DNA of 64,000 bases from Pseudolactococcus insecticola (GTDB lineage: Bacteria; Bacillota; Bacilli; Lactobacillales; Streptococcaceae), in assembly GCF_011170065.1 (NCBI RefSeq), contig NZ_BLLH01000002.1, forward strand, positions 278,247-342,246, read 5' to 3'. Position numbers and translations under genes: made by a program. Below, piece by piece: positions 24,754 to 35,609 of the stretch (its first letter is position 1; each line of letters starts with the position of its first letter). Below the pieces are notes generated by a model. It was given only the letters and a program-made list of their open reading frames with translations, ran no database searches and was not told the origin of the DNA.

Positions 24754-24787
24754 AAAACGTATCAGAAAGTGTTCTGATACGTTTTTT
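24754..24787. terminator. Bidirectional terminator between the HesB-like gene and leuS
   Basis: Perfect stem AAAACGTATCAGAA/TTCTGATACGTTTT with A- and T-runs on both sides. It serves the converging genes. Confidence 0.92.
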
Positions 24788-24803
24788 GTATTTTATTTGC
24801 CGT

Positions 24804-27299
24804 TTAGTTTGCAACAATATTAACTAATTTATCAGGTACTGCGATGACTTTTCTAACGGTTTTGCCTGCAATCAGATCTTTGATGACTTGATTTTCCAGA
24901 GCAATTTTCTCTAAGTCAGCTTTTGAAAGACCTGTTGGCACCATGATTTTCGCCTTGTTTTTGCCTAGGACTTGCAGGACAATCTCGACTTCATCATCAA
25001 CGAGTTTGCTAGCGTCAAAACTTGGCCATGCCACATAAGAAATCCCAGCATCACCCGTCAAAATCTCCCAGAGTTCTTCGCCCAGATGCGGTGCAAATGG
25101 TGCCAGCAATTGGACAAATCCACGAGCATAGTCAAGCGGTAAACTTGTTTGCTTGTTCGCCGCATTGACAAAAATCATGAGCTGTGAAATCGCGGTGTTA
25201 AACTTGAGCGAGTCCAGATGCTCTGTGACAAACTTGACAGTTTCGTTATAAACACGGTCAAGCTTGCCGTCATTTTCAGCTGTAATCGTTTTTTCAGTGA
25301 TCAAGCGATAAACACGTTCAAGGAACTTATGCGCGCCTTCAAGGCCTTCAGTCGACCAGGCGATACTAGCATCAAGTGGCCCCATGAACATCTCATAGAG
25401 ACGCAGGGTATCCGCACCGTACTGATCGACCACGTCATCAGGATTGATGACATTTTTCAACGACTTAGACATCTTCGCTGGGCCTTCTTCAAGCGCTTCA
25501 CCTGTTTCTGTATGATAAAAACCGCCGTCACGTGCCTCAACCTTATCAGACGCAACGAGCGCCCCGCGACCATCACGATAGCTCGTTCCTAAGATCATAC
25601 CTTGATTATAAAGCTTTTGGAAGGGCTCCTTAGTCGGCACAATGCCAATATCATAAAGGAATTTATGCCAGAAACGCGCATAAAGCAGGTGCAAAACAGC
25701 ATGCTCAGCACCACCGATATAAATATCGACTGGCAACCATTCTTTTAGAAGCTCCGGATCAGCTAACTGCTCCGGATTTTTCGGGTCAATGTAGCGCAAG
25801 AAATACCAGCTTGAACCTGCCCATTGTGGCATGGTATTGGTTTCACGACGCCCTTTCACTCCATCTTCACGTGTCACACTGAGCCAGTCTGTCAGATTGG
25901 CAAGTGGTGACTCACCCGTGCCTGACGGCTTTATATCACGTGTTTTAGGCAAGATGAGTGGCAGATCCTGTTCTGGAATTGCCGTAGATGTCCCATCTTC
26001 CCAGTGAATAATCGGAATTGGTTCACCCCAGTAACGCTGACGACTAAAGAGCCAGTCACGCAGACGATAGGTCACTTTTTCCTGACCAACATGTTGCGTT
26101 TCAAGCCATTCAACCATTTTGGTAATCGCTGTTTGTTTATCAAGACCATCTAAAAAGTCAGAATTGATATGAAGGCCATCTTCTGTAAAGGCAGCTTGCG
26201 TCACATCGCCACCATCGATAACAGGAATGATTGGCAAGTCAAATGTTGTCGCAAAGTCCCAGTCACGTTGATCGTGTGCTGGCACCGCCATGATAGCCCC
26301 TGTACCATAACTTGCAAGGACATAGTCAGAAATCCAAATCGGAATTTCACGACCATTGACCGGATTTATCGCATAGGCACCTGTAAAGACGCCTGTTTTA
26401 TCTTTGGCAAGATCGGTCCTAGCGAGGTCTGACTTGAGGCTCGCTTGGTGCTGATATTCTTTGACAAACTCCGCCTGTCCTTCTGATGCAATCTTGTTTA
26501 CAAGCGCATGTTCGGGCGCAAGGACGGCGTAGGTCGCACCAAAAAGTGTGTCCGGACGTGTCGTAAAGACTGTAAATGTTTCAGTCGTATCTTTGATTTT
26601 GAAATCAACATTGGCACCGACAGACTTACCAATCCAGTTGCGCTGCATGTCTTTGACAGACTCAGGCCAGTCAACGTCTTCCAAATCATTGAGCAGACGC
26701 TCAGCATAGGCTGTGATTTTCAGCATCCATTGGCGCATCGGTTTTCTGACGACAGGATAGCCGCCACGCTCTGACGTCCCATCAGGCAGAACTTCTTCGT
26801 TTGAGATGGCAGTGCCAAGCTCTTCCACCCAGTTGACTGCAACTTCTGCTTCATAGGCGAGGCCTTTTTCATAAAGTTTGGTGAAAATCCACTGCGTCCA
26901 TTTGTAGTAGTCAGGGTCGGTTGTATTGATTTCACGATCCCAGTCGTAAGAAAAGCCAAGCGCATTGATCTGACGCTTGAAAGTCGCGATATTTTTTGCT
27001 GTAAACTCAGCTGGATCATTGCCCGTATCCATGGCGTATTGCTCAGCAGGTAGGCCAAATGCATCCCAGCCCATTGGGTGCAAGACATTGTAGCCTTGAG
27101 CACGGCGCATGCGGCTGAGAATATCTGTCGCTGTATAACCTTCTGGATGTCCCACGTGCAATCCAGCACCACTCGGATATGGAAACATATCAAGGGCGTA
27201 AAACTTCGGCTTTGAGCTATCTGTTCCTGTTTTGAAGGTCTGATTTTCAGCCCAAAAAGTTTGCCATTTTTGTTCGATGGCTTTGTGATTAAATGTCAT
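24804..27299 (-). CDS. leuS: Leucyl-tRNA synthetase
   Basis: Class Ia synthetase that charges tRNA-Leu, 831 aa. The HIGH motif reads HVGH in [17 protein letters not shown] (about 41-57), and the KMSKS signature is KMSKSLKN at about 616. A CP1 editing domain ([31 protein letters not shown]) lies between them, and an anticodon-binding and C-terminal domain ends the protein. GGAG lies 7 nt before the ATG. The leader is short with no T-box, so its control is not visible. It is likely monocistronic. Confidence 0.98.
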   Translation of the reverse strand: MTFNHKAIEQKWQTFWAENQTFKTGTDSSKPKFYALDMFPYPSGAGLHVGHPEGYTATDILSRMRRAQGYNVLHPMGWDAFGLPAEQYAMDTGNDPAEFTAKNIATFKRQINALGFSYDWDREINTTDPDYYKWTQWIFTKLYEKGLAYEAEVAVNWVEELGTAISNEEVLPDGTSERGGYPVVRKPMRQWMLKITAYAERLLNDLEDVDWPESVKDMQRNWIGKSVGANVDFKIKDTTETFTVFTTRPDTLFGATYAVLAPEHALVNKIASEGQAEFVKEYQHQASLKSDLARTDLAKDKTGVFTGAYAINPVNGREIPIWISDYVLASYGTGAIMAVPAHDQRDWDFATTFDLPIIPVIDGGDVTQAAFTEDGLHINSDFLDGLDKQTAITKMVEWLETQHVGQEKVTYRLRDWLFSRQRYWGEPIPIIHWEDGTSTAIPEQDLPLILPKTRDIKPSGTGESPLANLTDWLSVTREDGVKGRRETNTMPQWAGSSWYFLRYIDPKNPEQLADPELLKEWLPVDIYIGGAEHAVLHLLYARFWHKFLYDIGIVPTKEPFQKLYNQGMILGTSYRDGRGALVASDKVEARDGGFYHTETGEALEEGPAKMSKSLKNVINPDDVVDQYGADTLRLYEMFMGPLDASIAWSTEGLEGAHKFLERVYRLITEKTITAENDGKLDRVYNETVKFVTEHLDSLKFNTAISQLMIFVNAANKQTSLPLDYARGFVQLLAPFAPHLGEELWEILTGDAGISYVAWPSFDASKLVDDEVEIVLQVLGKNKAKIMVPTGLSKADLEKIALENQVIKDLIAGKTVRKVIAVPDKLVNIVAN

Positions 27300-27355
27300 A
27301 ATTACTCCAATTTATCGTCTTTTCTTTATTATTTTACGCTATTTTGCGCTTTTTT

Positions 27356-28126
27356 TCAATGCTTAGCAAGCGCATAAAGCAAAACCAGATCGCTACCTGA
27401 CAAGCTTAGTCCATATGCTTTTTCAAATTTCTTGATTTTTTGCGTCAAGGTATTGCGATGAATGAACATCGCTTTAGCCGTTTTAAGCTGATTGCCATCG
27501 TGTTGATATAGCGCTAAAATCAGCTCCTGCGCCTCAAAATCCGTCAGAAGGGCTTGCTTGATTTTATCAAACGGTGGATTACTTTCCTGACTTAGTCCTG
27601 ATTTTATCAGGCTTTCTGAAAATGTCAGGTCTTGATCAAAATTCGCCTTTTCGAGCTGAAATAGTGCGGATAATTCGGTCTTATCTGCAAAAAATCCGAT
27701 ATAGTAAGAGGCCTTGATGCCCAAATCCTGCGTCAGAGTCTCTAAGGCATTTTTAAGTTCAAACTCACTTAGATGATCCTGAGACAGGCGTTCAATGGCA
27801 TAACCACTATCCTGCGAGATTTTTTTAATCTCACGAAGTTCGGGCAAGATGAGCGATAGATTTTCTGACAAGTCATCAAAATTCGCTGAGCGTAACTGAA
27901 TCAGGCGATAAGTCCCCGCCGTCAGATGCTCAAAATCCGTCAGACTCACATCAGCAAATAAAACACGCTCAAAAAGCAATTGCTCACGCGTCGTCAGATC
28001 ACTTTTTTCAATATAATAGTGCTGCCCGTCATTTTCAAAGTCAAAAAACGTTTGACTATTTTCTGCAGTTGCTTGGCCTTGCCCTGATTTGACAGGATAG
28101 AGTTTCATTAGTTCTTGGATGTTCAT
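27356..28126 (-). CDS. PucR-type helix-turn-helix regulator
   Basis: This 256-residue protein has at its C-terminus (about 200-252) the PucR/CdaR HTH: ALYQHDGNQLKTAKAMFIHRNTLTQKIKK fits the usual (H/D)xG-x3-TA-x4-HRNTL pattern. The N-terminal 200 residues are not a known sensor and are Leu- and acidic-rich. I recall similar leucine-rich regulators beside prs in streptococci. It probably activates a metabolic operon elsewhere. The start at 28126 directly follows the prs terminator: the minus strand reads TTTTTTGGTAAGATC-ATG, with only a weak GGTAAG as ribosome site, so the start is uncertain; transcription may come from prs read-through. Confidence 0.72.
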   Translation of the reverse strand: MNIQELMKLYPVKSGQGQATAENSQTFFDFENDGQHYYIEKSDLTTREQLLFERVLFADVSLTDFEHLTAGTYRLIQLRSANFDDLSENLSLILPELREIKKISQDSGYAIERLSQDHLSEFELKNALETLTQDLGIKASYYIGFFADKTELSALFQLEKANFDQDLTFSESLIKSGLSQESNPPFDKIKQALLTDFEAQELILALYQHDGNQLKTAKAMFIHRNTLTQKIKKFEKAYGLSLSGSDLVLLYALAKH

Positions 28127-28135
28127 GATCTTACC

Positions 28136-28155
28136 AAAAAACGCCAGCTGGCGTT
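28136..28155 (-). terminator. prs: prs terminator
   Basis: Perfect palindrome AACGCCAGCTGGCGTT followed by T-run on the minus strand, directly before the next start codon. Confidence 0.8.
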
Positions 28156-28160
28156 CTCAA

Positions 28161-29141
28161 TTAAATATCTTCTGATTTGACGCGCATCTTGAACAATGGC
28201 GACAGCGGACGTTTTTCGTGGATACGCACAATGGCATCCGCAATCAAAGCTGAAATCGAAATTTCAGTGATTTTGCTTGATTCACGAATGGCGTCAGGCA
28301 GCTCGATTGTATCTGTCACGACTAATTTTGTAATCGCTGAATTTTCGATACGTTCAAGCGCTGGACCTGATAAGACACCATGCGTACATGAGGCATACAC
28401 TGCTGTTGCACCAAGTTCTTTCAGCGCATTTGCTGCAAGTGTAATCGTTCCTGCCGTGTCAATCATATCATCAATCAAGACACATTTTTTACCTGAAACA
28501 TCACCGATGATGTTCATTATTTCAGCAACATTGGCACGTGGCCGACGTTTATCAATAATCGCAATCGGCGCTTTGAGGAAGTCAGCTAACTTACGGGCAC
28601 GTTGCACGCCACCGTGGTCAGGCGAAACGACAACGACATCCCCATTTTCCCCAGTCAAGCCCATCCGGTCAAAATAATCAGCAATCAGCGGCGCACCCAT
28701 CAAGTGGTCAACAGGAATGTCGAAGAAACCTTGGATTTGCGCAGCATGAAGGTCAACTGTTAACAAGCGATTGACTCCTGCCATCTGAATCATATTTGCG
28801 ACCAATTTTGATGTGATGGGTTCGCGCGGACGTGCCTTACGGTCTTGGCGTGCATAGCCATAGTAAGGCATGACAACATTTATCGTCTCAGCTGACGCCC
28901 GTTTTAGCGCATCAACCATGATCAAAAGCTCCATGAGATTTTCATTGACAGGGCTTGATGTCGATTGCAAGATAAAAACGTGGCTGCCACGGACTGATTC
29001 TTTGATATTGATCTGAATTTCACCGTCGCTGAACGTTTCAACGCTAGATTTTCCAAGGTCAACGCCCATGTTTTTAGCCACTTTTTGGGCTAATTCTTGG
29101 TTTGAGCTGAGTGCAAATAACTTCAAGTTTGCGTACGACAT
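28161..29141 (-). CDS. prs: Ribose-phosphate pyrophosphokinase (PRPP synthase)
   Basis: Makes PRPP from ribose 5-phosphate and ATP for purine, pyrimidine, His and Trp synthesis. 326 aa, class I. Motifs: [36 protein letters not shown] (ATP and Mg site), VVVSPDHGG, and the PRPP loop [18 protein letters not shown] lies 5 nt before the ATG. The promoter is at 29169-29197. Confidence 0.97.
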   Translation of the reverse strand: MSYANLKLFALSSNQELAQKVAKNMGVDLGKSSVETFSDGEIQINIKESVRGSHVFILQSTSSPVNENLMELLIMVDALKRASAETINVVMPYYGYARQDRKARPREPITSKLVANMIQMAGVNRLLTVDLHAAQIQGFFDIPVDHLMGAPLIADYFDRMGLTGENGDVVVVSPDHGGVQRARKLADFLKAPIAIIDKRRPRANVAEIMNIIGDVSGKKCVLIDDMIDTAGTITLAANALKELGATAVYASCTHGVLSGPALERIENSAITKLVVTDTIELPDAIRESSKITEISISALIADAIVRIHEKRPLSPLFKMRVKSEDI

Positions 29142-29168
29142 GTCATCCTCCGAGATTTTCTTATTTCC

Positions 29169-29197
29169 ATTTTACTATTTTTAGCGGCTTTTGTAAA
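29169..29197 (-). promoter_or_regulatory. prs: prs promoter
   Basis: Minus-strand TTTACA (29192-29197), 17-nt spacer, TAAAAT (29169-29174). Leader about 25 nt with GGAGG. Confidence 0.65.
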
Positions 29198-29251
29198 TGC
29201 TTACCACAGCCTGACTTCGCCTATTTTTGTCAGAACGTTTCTGATATTAAC

Positions 29252-30439
29252 TCACAAAAGGGATTGGAACAAGCCTTTGATAAACAGTGTTTCATCAAAA
29301 TCCGCCAAATCAGAAATGCCTTCGCCAAGGCCAACAAGCTTGACAGGTATTTTCAAAGTCTGCTGAATGCTCAAAATAATCCCACCTTTTGCTGAACCGT
29401 CAAGCTTGGTCAAAACAATACCCGTCAGAGGCGTCACAGCTGAAAATTCTTTTGCCTGTGAAATAGCATTCTGACCAGTCGTCGCATCAAGCGCTAACAA
29501 AGTTTCGTGCGGTGCATCGGGCAGCACACGTTTGATGATTTTGCCCATTTTTTCAAGCTCTTTCATCAGATTATCCTTGTTTTGCAGCCGTCCAGCCGTA
29601 TCAATCAAGAGAATATCATAATTTTCGATAGTCGCTTTTCTGACGGCATCAAACACGACACTTGCTGGGTCTGACTTTTCTTTACCGACAACGATGTCAA
29701 CGCCACTGCGACGTGACCACTCGACAAGCTGATCTGTTGCCCCAGCACGAAATGTGTCGGCTGCTGCGAGCAGGACTTTTTTCCCTGCCTGTTGATAGCG
29801 ATTAGCGAGTTTGCCAATTGTTGTGGTTTTGCCAACACCATTTACGCCGACAAACATCATAACTGTCAGTTTTTTTTGCAAATTCAGCTGCGTTTCAAGA
29901 TGCGATTCACCAAAATTATCCACCATTTTCTCGATGATAACACGTTTAACATCCTCTTTTGATTTAGCATTTTGCAGTTTGACTTCGTGGCGCAGATCCT
30001 CGCTCAATTGTGCAGCCACATCGACCCCAACATCGCTCATAATGAGCGTATCTTCTAAATCTTCAAAAAATGCTTCGTCGACTGATCGAAAATTCGATAG
30101 AAATTCATTGAAACGTGCCCCGAAACTTTTGCTCGTTTTTTGTAGCGATTTCTCGTATTTGGCTTCAGTAGCCGGCTCCGGAACTGGTTCTTGCTCAGAA
30201 ATTTCTGCCACGTCGTCAGTTACAATTGGCGCTAGTTCAGCTTCAATTTTAGCTTCAGACTCAGCAATTACTGGTGTTTCTGTAGGGTCAGGCTCAGCTT
30301 CTGATTCTGTCGGAACAACCTCAATCTCGGCATCATCTAACTCATCCATATCAAAGGCAAACACATTTTGCTCAGCAAGCGTTTCTTCAACCTCATCTGC
30401 AATATCTTTTTTGCCAAAAATCTTATCAAATAAACCCAT
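29252..30439 (-). CDS. ftsY: Signal recognition particle receptor FtsY
   Basis: Membrane-associated SRP GTPase that docks ribosomes to the translocon. 395 aa: an acidic, low-complexity A domain (about 15-90, rich in Glu, Ala, Pro), then the NG domain with G1 GVNGVGKTTTIGKLA, DTFRAGATDQL, DTAGRLQNK, and TKLDGSAKGG. The N-terminus MGLFDKIFGKK may form the amphipathic membrane anchor. Its ATG follows directly on the stop codon of the Cof-type HAD gene (GAT-TAA-ATG), with its GGAGG inside that gene, so the two are translationally coupled. Confidence 0.97.
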   Translation of the reverse strand: MGLFDKIFGKKDIADEVEETLAEQNVFAFDMDELDDAEIEVVPTESEAEPDPTETPVIAESEAKIEAELAPIVTDDVAEISEQEPVPEPATEAKYEKSLQKTSKSFGARFNEFLSNFRSVDEAFFEDLEDTLIMSDVGVDVAAQLSEDLRHEVKLQNAKSKEDVKRVIIEKMVDNFGESHLETQLNLQKKLTVMMFVGVNGVGKTTTIGKLANRYQQAGKKVLLAAADTFRAGATDQLVEWSRRSGVDIVVGKEKSDPASVVFDAVRKATIENYDILLIDTAGRLQNKDNLMKELEKMGKIIKRVLPDAPHETLLALDATTGQNAISQAKEFSAVTPLTGIVLTKLDGSAKGGIILSIQQTLKIPVKLVGLGEGISDLADFDETLFIKGLFQSLL

Positions 30440-31246
30440 TTAATCCTCCAAAATATAGGTATTAACCGCCCAAGCGACACCGTTTTCCTCATTGGTGTAA
30501 GGCGCTGTTTCGCTTGCTGCTGCTTTAGCTGCAGGAACCGCATTTTTCATGGCAATGCTGTGACCGGCCCAGCTTAGCATGGGCAGATCATTTTCCTCAT
30601 CGCCCATCGCCATCACTTCTTCACGGCTAATCCCCAAAATGTCAATCAGACTCGCAAGTCCGTAAGACTTCACCACATTTTTTGGCATATATTCCAGTAA
30701 AATATCACGACTTTTGAAAATTTCGTATTTCTCAAAAAGTTCTGCCGGAATTTCAGGAATTTTCTGATCCAGATAGGTAGCGTCAAAGGCCGTAATCGCT
30801 TTGTTGAAAACGCGATCACGTGGCATCGCCTCAAAAGTCGTCGCCGTAAAGCTTAAAAATGGGCTGACGCCACGATAAAGTGACTTGCTATTTGTTTCAA
30901 ACACGCGCTCATCACTCAGAACATCAAACGGCAAGCCGAGTTTTGACACCGCCGTATAAATCTCAGCGAGTTCCTCATAAGTAAATGATTTTTTGGATAG
31001 AATTTCGCCCGTATTTTTTTGTACCAAACCACCATTGAACGTGATCGAATAATCCGCATCGTCACGCAGATCAAGCTCATCAAGAATGTGTTCAATTGCT
31101 TTAAGCGGGCGTCCTGTCGTGATCACAACTTTGACACCTGCTCTTTTGGCCTTTTTGAGCGCCAATTTATTTTCGTCAGAAATCGACTTGTCATCACGCA
31201 ATAGCGTGCCGTCAAGATCCAACGCCAGTAATTTTATTTTAGTCAT
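30440..31246 (-). CDS. Cof-type HAD-IIB sugar-phosphate phosphatase
   Basis: This protein of 268 residues (from the ATG at 31246) has the motif I LALDLDGTLL, motif II VVITTGR, a C2 cap, Lys in VVKSYGL, and motif IV MGDEENDLPML. It is like YidA-type phosphatases that act on small phosphorylated metabolites. A longer frame from 31276 starts inside the smc terminator and is rejected. A TGC-TATAAT box ends 6 nt before this ATG and no ribosome site is present, so the mRNA is predicted leaderless. It is coupled to ftsY downstream; the same pair order is common in streptococci as I recall. Confidence 0.9.
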   Translation of the reverse strand: MTKIKLLALDLDGTLLRDDKSISDENKLALKKAKRAGVKVVITTGRPLKAIEHILDELDLRDDADYSITFNGGLVQKNTGEILSKKSFTYEELAEIYTAVSKLGLPFDVLSDERVFETNSKSLYRGVSPFLSFTATTFEAMPRDRVFNKAITAFDATYLDQKIPEIPAELFEKYEIFKSRDILLEYMPKNVVKSYGLASLIDILGISREEVMAMGDEENDLPMLSWAGHSIAMKNAVPAAKAAASETAPYTNEENGVAWAVNTYILED

Positions 31247-31252
31247 GCTTTT

Positions 31253-31260
31253 ATTATAGC
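31253..31260 (-). promoter_or_regulatory. Extended -10 of the Cof HAD/ftsY unit, predicted leaderless
   Basis: Minus-strand TTTTTTGC-TATAAT, 6 nt (AAAAGC), ATG. The T-run is that of the smc terminator. Confidence 0.65.
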
Positions 31261-31286
31261 AAAAAAGCAAGGACATTGCCTTGCTT
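31261..31286 (-). terminator. smc: smc terminator
   Basis: Minus-strand AAGCAAGG-CAATGT-CCTTGCTT followed by T-run; continuous with the next promoter. Confidence 0.88.
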
Positions 31287-31312
31287 GGATGATGTTTCTG
31301 ATGACTTTCAGG

Positions 31313-34300
31313 CTATTTTTGCTCAGGTTCAGCGACATAGTCTTTGAGCTTGACAGAAACGATTTTTGAGACGCCACCTTCTTGCATTGTCACGCCGTAC
31401 ATGGCTTTTGCGGCTTTCATCGTCCCTTTTCGGTGGGTGACGACGATAAACTGGTTTGAGCCCTCGTCAAAGCGCGTCATATAGTCACCAAATCGCTTGA
31501 CATTGGCCTCATCTAAGGCTGCTTCAACCTCATCTAGCACCACAAAAGGTACCGTCCGAACGCGGATAATGGCAAACAGTAAAGCAAGCGCCGTCAGCGA
31601 CTTTTCACCGCCACTCATGAGATTGAGACTGGCAAGTTTTTTACCTGGTGGCTGCACCGCAATCTCGATGCCGGCATTGAGTAAATCAGCCTCATCAGTC
31701 AGTTCTAAGTCGGCCTGACCACCGCCAAACATCTGCGTAAAGGTCTGTTGGAATGACGTCCGAATAGCTTCAAATGTTGTCTTAAATCGAATTTTCACCT
31801 CATCATCCATGTCATGAATGGTCGTTTCGAGCAGTTGTTTGGCAGCTAAGAGGTCATCTTTTTGTGTATTGAGAAATCCTCTGCGGTCATTGACCTCGTC
31901 AAATTGGCTGATAGATGCCAGATTGACAGGGCCAAGTCGGCGAATTTGTGATTCTAAACTTTGCAGCTGACGCTCGCTTTCTGCCAAGTTTGGTAAGTCT
32001 TCAGCCTGATCACTCGCTGCTTCAAAACTCATCTGATACTCATTTACCAGTTTGTTCTGACGGGTTCTCAAGATATTTTCTGAAGTTTCAAGTGCCAGCT
32101 CCAACCGTGTTTTCTGAGAAAAATGCTTCTGACGTGCTTCAATGTTGCTGGCATTTGCCACATCCAAATCCTCGATTTGTGCCGTCAGATCATCCCGCTC
32201 AAAACGTAGCGAAACAAGCTTGATATTTGCCGCCTCAAGCTGGTCAGACACCGTCTGATGATGCGCACGTAACCGCTCAATGCCATCAACATCCAGCATA
32301 TCCGAATTTTCAGTATCATTTTGCGAGTTAAGCGTCGCAATTTCCTGATTGAATGCCGTTTTTTCTTGTGTTAGGCGCCCGATTTCACTCGTTTCATGGC
32401 GGATTTCTGACATCTGTTCAGAAAGCGCCAATTGCTTGTCCTGCAGGCTATTTCTGAGCGTTTCAGTCATCGTTTTGATTTCGGTTTGATTTTCTTTGAT
32501 GCGTTCAATGTCAGCTGTGAGCTGATTTTTCTGTTCAGCAATAGCCGCTAAATCACTTTCATGCGAGGTATTTTCATCCGTCAAGACTTTGATACGCATG
32601 GCCTCGTCAGACGTCCCAGAAAGCGCAAGGCGACTCTCCAGATCAGCCTTAGCAGTGAGCAGCGACTGCGTTTTTAGCTCGTATTCTTGACTGGCAAATC
32701 TAGCATTTTCGCCCTTCTGACGCAGGTCCGAAAGACTTTCCGTCAGAACTGACTTGTCCTTTTGTGCTTGTTCAAGCCCATGCTCGAGCTGCTTGACTGT
32801 GATATCTGCACTTGCGACTTGTTTTTTAAGATCATCAATGGCGACATTTGTAAAGGTTGTTGTATTGCGCTTATTTGCCCCACCTGTAAATGAGCCACCA
32901 GCATTAATTTGCGTACCATCAAGTGTGATAATCCGAGCTGAAAAGTTCAATACTCGCGCAATTTTCGTCGCATTGTCATTATTGTCAACGATGAGTACAC
33001 TACCCAGTAGATTCGCAATCGCTGGCGCAATTTTTTCATCATAGCTGACCAGATTTTGTGCTGTGTCAATAAACCCAGCCATTGTTGCAACCTGGTTATA
33101 TTTTGCAAAATAGCGCGGTTTAATGGTGGTTAAAGGCAGAAAAGTTGCCCGACCCAGACGTTGATTTTTCAAAAATGAAATGGCTGATTTGGCCGCCTGT
33201 TCGTCAGAAACGACAATACTTTGCGCACCAGCGCCAAGCGCAATGTCCATAGCTGTCGTATACTGCGTGTCAAAAGTCACCAAATCAGCCACCGCACCGA
33301 TGATGCCTGGCAATTTGTCACTTGATTTCAGTACAGCCTTGACTCCTTGATAAAAATTATCATGGCTAGCACGGATATTTTCCAAGCTATTCAGACTTGC
33401 TTTTAGTTTGTTTTGCGCATCCATAGCAGAAAAAAGCTGATTTTGCGCTTGACTAATCGTACTTTCTTGTGTTTTGAGTGCCTGATCTGCCGTCCGATAG
33501 TCTGAAATCAGCCCATCAAGTTCAAGTTTCGCTGTATCTGCCTGTTTACTTGTCGCATCTAACTCTTTTTCAAGGTCGGCATATTTATCTGCCAAGGCTT
33601 GATTTTCGTCAGATTTACTTGCCGCATTTGCCTTGATATTGGCAAGTTCTGACGTGTTTTTCGTCACATCGTTTGAGAGTTTTGCCTCTTTACTGACCAG
33701 ATTGACAAAGTCTGCGCGCAGGCGCTCAATGACGTCATCCGGATTTTCAGATAACTGGTCTAACTTCCCCTTAACATCGACAATCTCAGCATCTAGCGCC
33801 TGTTTTTTAGCTTGATTTGCTGTGTTGGCTTCTGTCAAAGCCGCAAGTGTCTCAGAGATTTCTACGAGTTTTTCGGTCAACGTCGCAATGCGCGCCGAAC
33901 GCTCAGCTGCTGATTTTTGTGACATCTGCGATTGATTGGTGTAAATATCGATTTTTGACTGAAAGTCAGACTTAGCAGTAGTCAGCTGTAATATCTCAGT
34001 TTGCAACGACTCCTGAGTTGTCTCTACCCGCAAACGCGCTGTCTTCAACTCTTGCACCTGTGCTTCAAAAGCGATCTGTTGTGCTTCTTGCTGAGCAAGC
34101 TCATTATTTACTTCTGAAAGTTGCGCTTGCGCACTGTCATACTTGATTTTTTCAGCCATGATTTGCGCGACTAAAACTGACATATCAAGTTTTGTGCGCA
34201 CCTCATCAAGCTCACGAAACTGCAAAGCCACATCACGTTGCGCCCGCAATGGTGTCAATTGCCCGTCAAGCTCATAGATGATGTCATCAAGCCTGTCTAT

Positions 34301-34858
34301 ATTTTCCTGAGTCGCTGAAAGTTTTGACTCCGTTTCTTTCTTGCGGTTTTTATACTTCAAAACACCCGCCGCCTCTTCAAATATAGCGCGACGCTCTTCG
34401 GGTTTGCTGTTAAAAATCGCTTCGATCTTGCCTTGTGAGATGATAGAAAAACTATCGCGACCAAGGCCCGTGTCCGTAAACAGCTCATGCACGTCTTTTA
34501 GTCTGACTTTTTTATCATTGATCAAAAACTCGCTGTCACCATTGCGATACAGGCGCCGCGTAATCATCACTGTTTTTTCACTCGGCAGATAGTCATCACT
34601 ATTGTCAAAAGTGACAATCACTTCAGCATAGTTGAGCGCACGACGTTTTTGCGTTCCTGCAAAAATAATATCTGGCATCTTTGCACCACGCAGGCTCTTT
34701 GCCGACTGCTCACCCAGCGCCCAGCGCAAACTTTCAGTGACATTTGACTTGCCTGAACCATTAGGCCCAACAATCGCCGTCACACCCGTATCAAATGTAA
34801 TTTTTGTCCGATCAGCAAAAGACTTGAAACCGACCATTTCGATTTGTTTCAGATACAT
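31313..34858 (-). CDS. smc: Chromosome segregation ATPase SMC
   Basis: Condensin subunit, 1181 aa. N-terminal Walker A VGPNGSGKSNVTESL, two long coiled coils (about 170-490 and 680-1010), a hinge at about 500-660 (KLPGIIGAVADLV, INAGGSFTGGA), and a C-terminal head with LMSGGEKSLTALALLFAI (signature) and FVVLDEVEAALDEAN (Walker B). Works with ScpA/ScpB to compact and segregate the chromosome. It starts directly at the rnc stop codon (TAA-ATG), so the rnc-smc pair, common in Firmicutes, is conserved. The ribosome site is AAGG-like within the end of rnc. Confidence 0.97.
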   Translation of the reverse strand: MYLKQIEMVGFKSFADRTKITFDTGVTAIVGPNGSGKSNVTESLRWALGEQSAKSLRGAKMPDIIFAGTQKRRALNYAEVIVTFDNSDDYLPSEKTVMITRRLYRNGDSEFLINDKKVRLKDVHELFTDTGLGRDSFSIISQGKIEAIFNSKPEERRAIFEEAAGVLKYKNRKKETESKLSATQENIDRLDDIIYELDGQLTPLRAQRDVALQFRELDEVRTKLDMSVLVAQIMAEKIKYDSAQAQLSEVNNELAQQEAQQIAFEAQVQELKTARLRVETTQESLQTEILQLTTAKSDFQSKIDIYTNQSQMSQKSAAERSARIATLTEKLVEISETLAALTEANTANQAKKQALDAEIVDVKGKLDQLSENPDDVIERLRADFVNLVSKEAKLSNDVTKNTSELANIKANAASKSDENQALADKYADLEKELDATSKQADTAKLELDGLISDYRTADQALKTQESTISQAQNQLFSAMDAQNKLKASLNSLENIRASHDNFYQGVKAVLKSSDKLPGIIGAVADLVTFDTQYTTAMDIALGAGAQSIVVSDEQAAKSAISFLKNQRLGRATFLPLTTIKPRYFAKYNQVATMAGFIDTAQNLVSYDEKIAPAIANLLGSVLIVDNNDNATKIARVLNFSARIITLDGTQINAGGSFTGGANKRNTTTFTNVAIDDLKKQVASADITVKQLEHGLEQAQKDKSVLTESLSDLRQKGENARFASQEYELKTQSLLTAKADLESRLALSGTSDEAMRIKVLTDENTSHESDLAAIAEQKNQLTADIERIKENQTEIKTMTETLRNSLQDKQLALSEQMSEIRHETSEIGRLTQEKTAFNQEIATLNSQNDTENSDMLDVDGIERLRAHHQTVSDQLEAANIKLVSLRFERDDLTAQIEDLDVANASNIEARQKHFSQKTRLELALETSENILRTRQNKLVNEYQMSFEAASDQAEDLPNLAESERQLQSLESQIRRLGPVNLASISQFDEVNDRRGFLNTQKDDLLAAKQLLETTIHDMDDEVKIRFKTTFEAIRTSFQQTFTQMFGGGQADLELTDEADLLNAGIEIAVQPPGKKLASLNLMSGGEKSLTALALLFAIIRVRTVPFVVLDEVEAALDEANVKRFGDYMTRFDEGSNQFIVVTHRKGTMKAAKAMYGVTMQEGGVSKIVSVKLKDYVAEPEQK

Positions 34859-35602
34859 TTATTTGCTTTCCTTTGCGGTTGATTCGTCTGCTAACCGCAG
34901 CTTTTTTTGGTGCTCAAAAGCATCACGCGCGGCATCTTGCTCAGCGATTTTCTTTGATTTGCCACGGCCGTGGCCAATGGTGCGTCCTTCAAAAACGACT
35001 GCTATTTCAAACATCGGATCATGCACAGGACCGCTTTTTGCCGTAATCACGTAGTCGAGCGGGATTTTATTGTGCTGATCGATCTGGCCTGCCGTGTAAA
35101 AAACCTCCTGCAAAGCTGACTTGTAGTCTGTTACCTTGTCATAGCTACCATTTTCAATCTCAGGAATCATAACTGCGTAGATAAAACTTTTTACCGCGTC
35201 AAGTCCTTGATCCATCAGTAAAGCACCCAAAAATGACTCAAATAAATTTTCCAGATTGGCGTCATTTTTTCTGCCACCATTTTTCTCCTCGCCCTTACCA
35301 AGCTTGAGGTACTGGTCAAAGCCGAGTTTACGCGAAAAATCCGCCAAAGATTCCCTGCGAACAATCGAGATTTTTTTCTCTGTTAAAACACCCTCGCGCT
35401 CCTCGGGAAAGGCTTTATACAGGTACTCAACGATGATAAAACCAAGCGCTGCATCGCCTAGAAATTCCAGCCGTTCATTATGCGCCAAGCTCGTCGCCTT
35501 ATGCTCAAAAAAGTAAGATTTGTGCGTAAACGCTTCATCTAAAAGCGCTTCATTATCAAAAAATATCTGATACTCGCGTAATTTTTCGTGTAAAGTTTCC
35601 AT
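34859..35602 (-). CDS. rnc: Ribonuclease III
   Basis: Double-strand RNA endonuclease that processes rRNA and some mRNAs. 247 aa from the ATG at 35602: catalytic domain with the signature ERLEFLGDAALGF and a later acidic ENLFESFLGALLMD, then a dsRNA-binding domain (DYKSALQEV... to HGRGKSKKIAEQDAA). A longer frame from 35638 would start in the preceding terminator. The TGG-TATAAT box at 35610-35615 ends 7 nt before this ATG with no ribosome site, predicting a leaderless message. Overlaps smc by adjacency, and ends in a Lys-rich tail. Confidence 0.96.
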   Translation of the reverse strand: METLHEKLREYQIFFDNEALLDEAFTHKSYFFEHKATSLAHNERLEFLGDAALGFIIVEYLYKAFPEEREGVLTEKKISIVRRESLADFSRKLGFDQYLKLGKGEEKNGGRKNDANLENLFESFLGALLMDQGLDAVKSFIYAVMIPEIENGSYDKVTDYKSALQEVFYTAGQIDQHNKIPLDYVITAKSGPVHDPMFEIAVVFEGRTIGHGRGKSKKIAEQDAARDAFEHQKKLRLADESTAKESK

Positions 35603-35609
35603 TATTATC

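Noticed and set aside
27300..27355. T-box or other tRNA-sensing leader before leuS, metG or serC
   Set aside because: The upstream gaps are too short and no conserved T-box sequence was seen.
28126..28140. A TAAGAT box before the PucR-type gene as another leaderless promoter
   Set aside because: Only 1 nt separates it from the ATG, so the transcript would start inside the gene.
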